Source: Mesaphorura yosii
Taxonomy: Eukaryota; Arthropoda; Collembola; Poduromorpha; Tullbergiidae
Direction of reading: 5' to 3'
DNA length: 64,000 nucleotides
Assembly: GCA_009869945.1 (NCBI GenBank)
Contig: WIXG01000281.1
Span: forward strand, 41,319-105,318
The notes beneath the pieces are model-generated. The model ran no database searches. It saw only the letters and a program-made list of their open reading frames with translations, and was not told where the DNA came from. Below are positions 30,001 through 42,000 of the stretch, one piece after another (position 1 is the first letter of the stretch; every line of letters starts with the position of its first letter). A program made the position numbers and the translations under genes.

Positions 30001-33000
30001 CATTTGTATTTACTTAAACACCAGGCAGCAGTGTAAAAGTGTGTGATGGACTTGGTAGAATAGAAAGTTGGCGTTGGTTGCGGCTAGACACCACTTGTGT
30101 TTCCATTTCATCAATTTAGACCATTGCATGCATGCAAGCCATAACACACTCACAAGTAAATAAAATATGAAACATAAAAGTGTATTAATATAGAATTACT
30201 TGGCCAGCGACAGTATCGAACATGCAACGTGCATCATTTCATATTCATTGCGATATGAAAAGGACATTTTTCATTTCAATTCAATATTCAACTCCACGTC
30301 CACGATCTACACGAATTGCTGAGGTTGAGCTTGAACTCAGTTTAGAACAATAGAAATGCGGCAGCAACGGCAACTGCAGTGCGTAGTGAGATTAAAAAGA
30401 GCAGAAATGTGAATAGCACGAAAGGTACACGAAACACTAATGCAAATGTTACAGAGACTTTTCAAATTAAAGTTCTTTTGCTGCCGAGACCAGTATTTGT
30501 GTTTGCGGTTCATAAATTCTGGTTGGTTATAACGAACACATTTCCGTTTGGAGGTTATAATTCATTTACACTGCACAAATTCCGGGCGCAGGCAAGGCAC
30601 AGGGTCCGAGTCTGTGCTTGACTTGGCCGAGATTTGGCTACAAGTGTTAATACCAAAATATTAATATCTCCACATAAGTGGTTCATGGCTCATATTTCAT
30701 TATTAAGTCGTCTGCTGACCGTGGTTGTAGCTATGGCTCGATGATACAATAGCAGCGTAGCACACGTCGAGTTAAATAATGTTTTGCCATTGAAATTGAG
30801 TCATTCTTTTAATATGCACATGCATCATACCTTGGTTAATGTTATTAAGTGAACCTCTCAAGCAGCCTGCAGAAGAGATTGCATTATTGCTTCCATTCTC
30901 ACCTCAATTTTCCGAAGCCTTACTCAAGACAATTTCAATTCTAACTTCAATTTCAACTTTCTTCTTCAAATTTTGAGTTCAAGAGTATTCTACACAAAAT
31001 GTAATATAGTTTATTGGTTGCTGAAGAAGAAATACACGTACTCGAGCGTTCGTGAGTGCACGGCTTCATAATAATATTATTATGATTTTTTTATACCACA
31101 TTTCTTACTTTTTCGCAAAGAAAGTGGGGAATTACATTTTACCTCCAAAATTGGGCCTTCTTGGTTCGGCTACGTCCAATAATAGAGTACGGAAAGTGAA
31201 AATTGGTAAAAACCAATAATATCTGAATTCTCTTCCCAAATCTACATATAAATGAATCAGACAAGTCAAAGAAAGTTAAAAAGAGATGCAAAGTGACTGA
31301 GCACACTGGGCTGCGAAGAAATTGAAGTTTTCGGGTTCGGGGAAGTATAGGAATATATTTTTATGAACTTTTATATGTATTTTTAAAAGAAAAGAAAGTT
31401 TATACTTTCACGAGTTACTCTTTCATCACCGCATTGCATCATAGCTCAATTTTTACTTTGCTGCTGCGTCCCCGCCGCTGCGCTGTGCTGCTTCATTTGA
31501 ATGAGAGGTTCTCGTACACATGCTCGTGTGCATTGCACTTCATGCGGGTTACGACCACGTTAAGTACGAAAGTATTAAATAAAAGGAGAAATTTTGTTTC
31601 TTCTTCCCCTTCGCCAGTAACTCGTCAACTTGCTCACTCTCAACTCTTGCTCACTTTCATTCCCTTAATATTCTGACATTGTTACAACGAACCCCGAGCA
31701 CTGAGCTTTTAACATTTTTGAATTATAGATTGAGTCCCGGAGCTTCTTCTGCTGCCGAGGCTCGTAACACCTTCCGATAAATTGAAGGAGAAAAGTTTTA
31801 GATTCGGGCGTCGATACCGTCTTTATAATTTGCAACTTTTCTCGATATAATAAAGTTGTATCACTTTGTTTTATCTGTGCTGGTTAAGAAGAGACGATGA
31901 TACCATCACCGCGGTTGTATTTTATGCCTCTTGTATTGCGATTGCCATTGCTGTTTTATGACTGCCACTATAATGAGACGAGCATCGTGCATTTGTACGA
32001 CAGAAGTGCAAGATAGCAACAGGAACGCAGCAAGGCGTACGGTGGTGGTATAGATTTATGTATTGCTTGAGGTTTGCTATCTCTATGATGCACTGCTTGG
32101 CCTTGTTGCTCTACACTGCACTGCTTGAGTGGTTTCCGAGTGAAAGAATTTTTTCAAGTTACTGATCCTGTATTGTATCGAATTGTATTGAATTGAATAT
32201 ACTTTTTTCTCCTTTTCCTACTTTTGTACTGTTGTAAAAGGAACTCTCTTTTTTATATTTTATTTTAATACTTTTTCCATTGGGAATTGAAGCAATAAAT
32301 CCTACTCCAAAGAGTTAAAATGTATCCAAGATCAAACTTAATATGAAACAAGAGCAGTAGAAAAGTAACAACTTTTACCTTCCTTTTTTGTGGGCTTGCC
32401 TCCTGTGCTGATGTTTCTCTTTCCCCGTCGATGCTGTACAAGGCATGGTTGTTTCGTCGAGTCGCGTCGTCAAGATGGGGATGCAACACGACGCAGTAAA
32501 GAGTAAAGAGCAGAGAAAGAAGTTTCAAAACAAAGCTACCAAGTGGGCAGTATTGAGGGAAAGGGAAGGAAAGTCTCAAGTTGTACGTTGAGACTGTTAG
32601 CGTATTTTCTTTCCTCTTAAGAGAAAACCCCTTTCACCTCCGATTTGTGCAAAATGTTTTTGGTATTTAGCACGCTATTCACTTTGCTTTCGAGCTATAC
32701 ATAAGTAACTAATTTGCTTAAGTAAATTCAATCATTTTATCCTGCTCTTCATATCATTACAGTTTGAACTTGTTACTTGTTTAAGTGAGAGACGAACTTT
32801 TGTACAAATGTAATAAAACTGCATTTATCATACCAAAGGAAAGAAATGGACACGACTGCAGGATGCAAGTCATCTTGCGGATGATATTCTGACGCCTCAT
32901 AGTCAATACGTCGTGCTGCAATGCAAAAGTCTTTAATTCTACAATGAAGCAGGATATTGATTAATGATCCCAAAAATGAAAGTGGGACTCGAGTACAAAT

Positions 33001-36000
33001 GAGCACAAAATATTAAAATACTAACATAAAAAATGAAGCCTGGCGATAGCGATTGCTCAGGCGATGTGCTCGTGCAATGTGCAATATATTTTTATGCTTT
33101 TCAACTCGACTGCCAATAATGCATGCACACTGCACATTTTTGACGTGAAAGCAAATCGTATGGCTACGGCATAAGACGCAGTGCATAAAAAGAGAATCGA
33201 TGCGTTTGGCCATTATTAGAGACTCTGACGCATCCGGAAGGGTTGTTCCATCCGTCGATTTATAATGTACAAGTATTTGTGTGTATTTTTATTGCATTGA
33301 AGAATAGATAAATATGAAAATAAAACCTATTAATACAACTTATTTGAATTTCCCCTTTCGCTATATCAGACAACCATCAGCATCCAAGCTTCATATCACA
33401 AGGAGTACGCAGTGCAGTGCGCTGAACAGAAACAGTTTCGTGTCATCCCGTCGCCCCTTCGCCTTTCTCGTCTTGTTTCACTAGTCTTTGTTTTAGAAAA
33501 ATGAGAGCATCGCGTAACATCATAGCCAAACAGTACAGAACCGAACACGAGATTAAAATGATAAAAAATGAATGAAACGAGGCAGCAGTATTTCGGTTTA
33601 TTTTTTTGAAGCTAATAACTTTCACGAAAAGTAAGATTTATTGTGGTTTTGTATGCATGCGGAGCAGGCGCTGCCGTAAGTAAGTATTTAAAGTCGCGTA
33701 AGACTGCAAGGGAGAAAGCGGGTTCGATCCTTACATTGTAATGTGTATGGATAGGAAAAAAATTAGATGGTAGAACGCAGCTAGCAAATAAGGATTTGTA
33801 CAGGATAGGGCAAGCATATGGAGTGTGCAATGTGCAGTTGTGCTGCAGACGCGCAGAAAGATAGTCACAAGACTGTAGAAAGCAATAAGAGACGGAAAAG
33901 AAGTAAAGTGAGATGAAAAATGGAGTGTCTTTTTACAAGAGATGGTAACATATTTTGATCAACAACACAACACAAGAAACAGAAACTTGAAAGTTTTCTT
34001 GTTGTCTTTTATTTTGCTTTCACTTCCTCCAACTTTTCTTATTTTATTACGAAAAGAAATCTTTGAGCTGTGCAAGTACTCACGTCCTGTCCTGACATCA
34101 CAGGCTAATATGAGAGATTACATGCAAAAGTAGGATGCATGCACACGCTTCTCTGGCCCTCTGATGCGGAGTACAGAGAGGAGAAAGTGCGAGTACAAAG
34201 AAAGAAGGAAATGAATGAATTCTTTGAATTTTTGATTCAATTTCATTCTCTGGCGCATCCATACTCAAATAATAAGTCATTTCTATGCAAGAAATCGCTT
34301 TCTATTATAAATTCCCCTTTTATCCTTTGCTGCTTTGCGTATGACTCTTTTCTAGATCTTGGGTGGCATGACTGTGCTCTGTATTACCTATTACATTACA
34401 TATTGATTGTGCGTGCTAAATCGAGCAAAGGATACTTGTGCTCATTTGCTATTGAAAGTGTACAGAGCACAAAGTTGCTGCAATTTGGGCTCCCGAAGCT
34501 CTCTGAGAGCATAAATCATGAAAATAACCCCAAACATGCCGGGACGCCACGTTTACAACATTCCTGAAGGGAGTCCAACTAAATTCCTTATATCCTCATG
34601 ATGCATTGACTTCGTAATGAATACGCAAATCAAAGATTGTGCAAGGAACGCTACGTTAAATGTGAACGACAAGATGCTCCCTTTAAGTGAGTATTCAAAT
34701 GATGGAACACGAAGAAGGCAGCTGTGAGCAAAATATTGGAAGAGAAATATGGGCACCAATTCTTGTACCTTCATTTAATCAGCAATTATTCCACTTAGCA
34801 CAATTAATGAATATCCACTCTTTTAATTCCTCCATACTGTGGCGGGAGTTCCTCTGGCGCAATTTCATTTAGAATTTCTTTTCTCCATTCTTCTTTGTTA
34901 AATCCGTAGAACGACATCGCGTTTCGTGTGTGCTCAGACATGAATGGCTTGAGAATCTCCAACAATGCATTGAATATTGGAGGTGTATTGATACCAAATA
35001 ATTTATGTGCTCCTTGAGCGTAATTGCGCTCGTAATTCAAGATCATGTTGATGTAGATAGGAATGCCTGAATACGCATAAATTGTAATAAATTTGAGCAT
35101 ACTTACAAATTTTGCAATAAAATGAAAGAGAACGCAGTGACTTACATCCTGGGCATCCATGTTGCCGTGTATTGTATCCAGCGAGGTCGAGGATTGTCGT
35201 AATCTGTGACACATTCCTCTTCTCCATGCCCTCCCTGACCTTCGCAAAGCACTTTTCAAATAATTGCTTAAGAAACCTCTCAAATTCTTCGCGGTGGCCA
35301 GACACAACCACTTTGCGCACGTCCCACGCCCCGACTGGCAACATGAGAACTGTGAAAAATTCCCACGCATGGTTTTAGTCAATGAGGAACTCTTGTCTTC
35401 CTTGCAGGTAAATACTGTGTAGTTAACTTAAATACCTGGACGTCCTTTTCTGTCGGTTGCGTAAAGCACTGGATAACTTTTCTCAAACAGTGGGAATTCT
35501 TCATCCAGTATTTGGTCAATATTGTTCTGCTTCCTCCATTCTAACATTCTCTGCAGCATTTCACTGGCACGACCAATGTCTAAATTGCTTGCTGAAAGAA
35601 GCCAACGTGTCATTCAATTCGTCTATGTTTAATTTCTCGAAGAATTGTAAACTAAATTGCTCACCTCGTAACCAACCAATCAAATACTGATCTGACTGCA
35701 TGTAATCGTGTCGTTTCAGAACACTCAGGTTTGCTAAGTGAAACTGAAATCAAAAGGAGTTTGGTTTTCATTCACTGATGAATCTGGAAAGTTAGGATCA
35801 GATCTTACCTTCTTCAGCGCAGCTCTTTCCTTAATTGTGTAGACATCTCGGTCATCTTCGCCCATTACCACACTGAAAAGGCTTTCAGTCACAATTATGA
35901 AAAGTAGGGCAAATCTAGCCAAACGGATCGATTCCATCATGAGGACGGATCGGACAGAGTCAGTTTAATCAAACTGTGGCAAACAGAGAAACTCTTAAGC

Positions 36001-39000
36001 AAGATTCTCTTCAAATTGAGGCAAGGTTTGTCTGCTCTGCGATATTTGTTGTCGATGCCGGGAATGTACTGAGCTTGAAGTCCAGAAATCTCGTATTTAA
36101 TAAAGATTCGAAGCATTTGCAGCCGAATTTGCGTGACGAAGAAAGACGTTCGTGATCAATTTTTGTTTCCCATGAAGTTTCCTACAATAATAGGCACTAA
36201 GCGTGGGGTACCGCTCAAACATGTCATTAAAACTATTAGTGAATTATTTCATGCACACTTGTTTAATTGGTGTACGTTATCATCAGCGGAAACAAATACA
36301 CCCAACGATACCCAAACCTGTCCGACACGTGTCCCGGTCGCTGGCTTGTATTTACATGGTTTAGGTTCTTGCGAATTTTGATCGTACAGACAAATCATGT
36401 GTCTGGGAAAATCGCGATTGTGCTTTGCTGCACGCAACATGTTTGCATCTCTGAGCTATATCACGATGACGCTGATGCCCTAATTATTCAAATGCTAAGA
36501 CACGAGTGAAGGACGTTTTGTCCAAATTGTTGATGTAATTCGACTGATTAGCAGAATCCTGATGGACGTAGACGTAAGTGAGAGACACGTGGGCATAAAA
36601 TCTGAAAATGACGTAGCATGAAATTGGCGAGGTTCTTTTTTTACTACCTTCCATCCACAATATATGCACTTGAATTTTTATGAATTCAAGTGACATGGGA
36701 GGCTTTGTAGTAGTGAGGAATTAGAAAGACTTTATTTATACGAATAATTACAGCCATCCTGAATAAAATTTATTCACAGTTTACAGTATTATTGGCTAAA
36801 ATCTAGAATTAGTAGTAGCCAAAGCTCATTAATTTTCCAGAGTACAGAACACCATTCTAGTCGTATTTATCGGACAGATTCATAGCCTCCTGAAAGCCCA
36901 TTCTTCGACATGACAATCTGCCACAGTTGATACTTTCTTGCCTTGAAGCACCCGGCACACATGAGCAAATAGTAATTCCAGAATCTGTAAAATTTGGGGC
37001 CATAATTTTTCTGAATAGTAGGCCAATTGTCACGGAAGTTTTGATTCCACGCCATCAGTGTCTTGTAGTAGTCGTAGCCTATCACAGAAAAATCAAAGTA
37101 CATTACGTAAATGCAGCTAGTCGCTACAATAATTGCTTCTTACCAAAGTTGTGCCAGTCTTCAATGATAAAGAGCCCGTCGGAACTTGCTGGAATTTGAG
37201 TTATGTACGGAAGGACACCATTCGGGAAGATGTACTTGCAAATGAATGGCTCCACAAGAGGAAGGTGCGGATGTGCGACTCCAATTGTGTGCAGCAAGAA
37301 AATTCCGTCGTCGACGAGGCACTCGTTAGCCAGCTTGAAGAATGTCCGGTAATTGTTCGTGCCCACAGCCTCGAACATGGCAATGGAGACAATGCGGTCG
37401 TACTGTATCTTCGTCCCGTTCTTTGAAATCTTGTGCACGTCGCGGTAGTCGCAAACGTGGATTTCGACAGGGAGTCCCTTGCACCGTTCACGCGCGACCT
37501 TGGCACCTTCCACGGACACAGTGCACGCCACCATGTTGACTTGGTACTTCTCCGCCAGGTACTGGCTCAGGCCGCCCCATCCGCAACCGATTTCCAGTAC
37601 GGTCATTCCTGGCTGAAGCTTCAGCTTCCGGGCGATGAGATCGAGTTTGTCTCTCTGTGCCTCATTGAGCGTCTTCGCCTTTCGCCAATATCCACAACTG
37701 TATTGCATGTACGGGTCCAGAAATGATTCGAACAAATCATTGCCTAGATTTTATGATAAAAAACAGAATTTTACCCAAATCCAAGTGCCAAAATCACGTC
37801 AGTCAAATGTGTGACACAAAAACCTACCCAAGTCGTAATGCTTCTCGCCTACTTCGAAAGCTCTGGCTTTGGTCTGTAGATTAAACCAATAGTATCCAAA
37901 ATAGTTGATCATGCGATTACTGACTGTCAGATAATCTCGGTGAATCTCTGCCTGAAAGACACGAGTGAAGAATTCCTCCAATTTCTCGCAATCCCACCAA
38001 CCTTCAATGTACGATTCTCCCAGCGCGACGGTTGGCTGGCTCATCACCCGTGGAAAGAATCGGTTCGTGTGCACTTGAATGTCGTGCGGCTGGGGTCCAT
38101 TGATCTGAATATTTCCACGTGTAAACACATTGCGAAGATATTTCTCACAAAAAGGAATGAACAGGGAAAGCACCGCGTGCTCGAAGGATTTTAATGCATT
38201 AAAGCATAACATTAACAAGGAATGGAACGGGTTGTTGATCATGTTTAGAACCGATGTAGTAAAACTTGAGAGGAACTCAGCCTGACCGGCCTGGCACACT
38301 ACACTGAACTGACGTGAACTTTTACAATGAACCAATGACTTCGTGTCAGCTTTGTCTGGCGTCTCGTCTGCGCCCTTACTTTCTGGTTACGTAAAGAGTC
38401 AGCTAAATGTTGATGCTCCTGTACGTGGCAACGAGTACACTATGCAACTGAGATGAGACGATACGAACGTTTTTCAAATCAGTGAGCGCTTGCAAAGGAT
38501 TGCCGAATAACGTGTGTTAACAAAAGGGTGCAGTACAAATTAGAATGCAAACACATACCATCACCGTTTAATAATTACTTTCGAATCGAACTTTTTTTCT
38601 CACTGACCACTTGAAAAAGCACAGGCCAAGCACAAGCCTCAAGCCTATGAGGGAGCCTCCGGTTATGCAAACCAAAGCAAGACAAAAAGAGACACACGAT
38701 TCTCAATTGATTAGCTAATAGCTAAAGCATTTAATCATGAGCAAGGCCGAAAATATTATGCAAGATTATGTTTCAAGTTTAGATTTATGCATTCAAAACT
38801 GAATATTATGCAAGATTATGTTTTATTCTGCAAACAATTATAGATACTTTAAAACAAGCGATATTCTTCAAAAATATAGTTACAAGATTCTCCACTGATG
38901 CCGTGCTAGCCGGTACACTAAGTGCTGTGAGTGCCAGTGCAGAAAGCGTCGGCAAATCTTTTCAATTGCTGCTCCAAAAGTCGAACACTGCGCTATACGT

Positions 39001-42000
39001 TGTTGAGAATGTGCCTTCTTTTGTCAGAAGCCTGTACTTGATTATTTCATGTAATGGCACTGGACTACGTGAAAATCGTAAAAGCGACTCTGGTAAATTG
39101 TCGCTTTGCAAGTGTTGCTTGGCCTTTGATGGGTCAAGAATCTACACATCTTTCCAAAATTTCAGCGCTGGATGTTTGTGATTTAAGTATGCTGATAGCT
39201 TCGTAGATTCTAATCCGCACGTATGTAACAGTTGCGAAATCACTTCCAAATTTAACCACACAGACGACGCAGGGTAGCTGTCCTTTTCCAAGTGCAGAAT
39301 CGACGAGATTAAACCTTGGGAAATTTTGCTCAGCGAGAAATAATAAAAATGAAAGAAGTCTTGCAATTCTTTATTGTACTTGCTTTGTTTCACTTCGTAC
39401 CAATATAAACCGCCTTTCAATACAAAGCTTCCTTTGTTTTAAGAGTTTTTGCGCATTTCCCCAGAATTACGTTTTATTATGCGTTATTCTCGAAATTATG
39501 CATTTTATGTTTTATATGCAAGCGACCCCGAGGTCAATCATCTAGTTGCCCTATGATACGCCTAGATGCAAAATATCAACTGGCCAAAAGCAGTAAACTC
39601 TCGAAAATGTTTATGTTTTTTATGCAATTTTTCGGCCTTGATAATGAGGCATGCTACGCATACGCGGATCCGCACGCATTCAAAATTCCCCATGCATCTT
39701 CTACGTTTGTTTGTATTCTGAGTGTTAGCGAATCATCTCAACTTCTCTTGCATCGTCGTGCCTTCGTGAATCATAACCAGTTTGCTGTTACACTGTAACA
39801 AGTTACAATAGACAGAACCTTTGAAAGCACAATGACCGACTTGTTCATTATTATGCGTCGTGTAGCCCAAATTTGACATTTACAAGTGACTAACAGTGTC
39901 AAAACCTGTTATCTTACATAACTAGTAATTTGCTTGCTAAATAAATTCACCTTCCTTTTACCTTCATGCCAAAATATTACGAGTAAGCAGCCTAAATTTA
40001 GGAAATGCAAAAATCTTTTTCTGCAGTCTCCGAAATGTTCACATTTATCTGACAAAGTTCAAAATTTAGTCATTTATCAGTAACAAATATCAGACGATCA
40101 GTGCCAATCTTGGGTGATAAGTTATCGCTCGAGATTGGCGCGATTCCAGAATGCATACAAAATTGGGGATTTTCTTTCGTCAATTGAGAACGCGAATTAA
40201 AAATTAATTGTACAACTTTTAACTTTTGTCTCTCCATGCGAATTTATATAAACCAGTAAAATAATTTCGCAAATCGCATTGTTTGGGTGCATGTCAGCCA
40301 TAGAGCAGCGATGATGACGAATTTCTTACATCTTTCACCTCTTTTGGGTCAGAACAATGTGTTCGTGTAGAGGAGACGGTCGTGGTCTCATAAGCTGACG
40401 CAAAGTGACGCAATCGTATTGCTGTGGCGCCGGCGTGGTACTTTGACCTCTATTTGGAAACCCCATCTTAACTAAAAAGAACAAAAAACCTTGAGACGGT
40501 GACTCAGTCAGACTTTATTGCACAAAATTCGCTTACATTTTAGTCTGGTCGATGATGAAACTCTAATTTCATGAGCGAACGGCGGAATTTTTCATGATAT
40601 TCCGCTATCGACAACTTTCAAATTCGAGTTCGTTTGCTTTTGGTCCGCGTTAATTGACTTTGCCAGTGCAAGGAGTCAAAGTACAGAGGAAACGTAAATT
40701 CTTGAGATACTCATTTCTTGAAAAAACGAAACGAATACTTTATTCACATGCACTTATAATTTATGGTAGCATGAACTTGCCAACTACGCCAGCATGTCAA
40801 CAGAATTTCAGCTTAACCCACGTGCACTGCACTACCACATGGGTTAGGCATTTACATATTTAATCCATAGAATAAATTGATCGTGCTCACTTTCTTACAT
40901 TAATGAAATCAGCAAAGAGTGTATTTTATCTTGAGTGTCTGCGATGATGCTTTTTTCTTCATTTGTGTTGCTGCAATCGGACATAGACTCCTCAAACACA
41001 TGACGTCATCCTGAAGATGGTTTCATGCAGCGATTCTAACTAACAAGATAAAAAACATAAAAAAAACATGATTATAAAGTGTTGGTTTAATTGAATTGGC
41101 TTAGAATCGGTGTCGTAAAACTTTCCACAATGACTTCCTATGTGCGGTCGCGGAGGATTTCAAGTGTACCAGCGTGGAAACTGTGTCGTGTGGGTTTGCT
41201 TCTTGCTTGATCGTGTTATTGTGTTAAGCTGGTCTTAACCGTTTTGGACTTCGCTTGTTTTGGGTAACCACTAATCACATTTGAAGATTTAGCCAATGAA
41301 TTAAGGCGAAATTGCTTTCAAAAGTTAAGAAGACATAGACGTAAGAGCTGTAATTATTGTTGCGACACAGCATTTTTGAATGAATATAAACACTACCACG
41401 CTGTTCTGAGAACCTGCTAGAGTGGTTTATGATCTTATGTTTTTGTACGTAATTCCTTGTAGTTGTTCTTGACGCTCATGTACTATTGCCAGCGTACTGA
41501 GCACAAACTAAACTTCAGAGAGCATAAATTGTGAAAATAATCGCAAGCAAGCCACGAGACCACGCTTGTAACATTTCTGAAGACAATCTGGCTAAATTTA
41601 TATTGTCTATGTAATGGATACACAAATCAAAGATTGTACAAGGGGCGTTAAGTTAAAAGTGATTGACAAGCCTGCCTGCAGTACTTACGCACAGATATTT
41701 TCGTCGTGCTATATGCTATATATTTCAAGAGCAGAAGCACGATTCGAATCTAAAGGGTTGTTTTCAGTAATAAATGCCCGCTTTAAGTGAGTATTCAAAT
41801 GATGGAACATCGCAATGCACGAGGAAGGCAGCACAGGAGCAAATGGCTTGTAAAAATAATAACATTGCCATTGCATATAAAACGCACTACTTAACGTCGT
41901 CATCCAACGGAGAAAGTAACTTCAAATGGAAAAAAATAAGAGAACTTCAAGTAGAAGGAAAGAAATAAAGGGTAATGGAAAGTACTTATTACTTTATATA

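Larger units (their letters stand above)
35941..36866 (-). other. Spacer between the CFA synthase and CRAL-TRIO genes
   Basis: This 0.9-kb stretch holds the candidate CRAL-TRIO promoter (36067-36100) and candidate CFA poly(A) signals (AATAAA on the minus strand at 36731-36736 and 36769-36774). The separate signals suggest separate transcripts rather than an operon. Confidence 0.5.

Noticed and set aside
35066-35105. Acceptor at AG 35103-35102 for the last CRAL-TRIO exon
   Set aside because: It would shift the frame out of the conserved C-terminal lobe; the AG just before 35066 keeps it.
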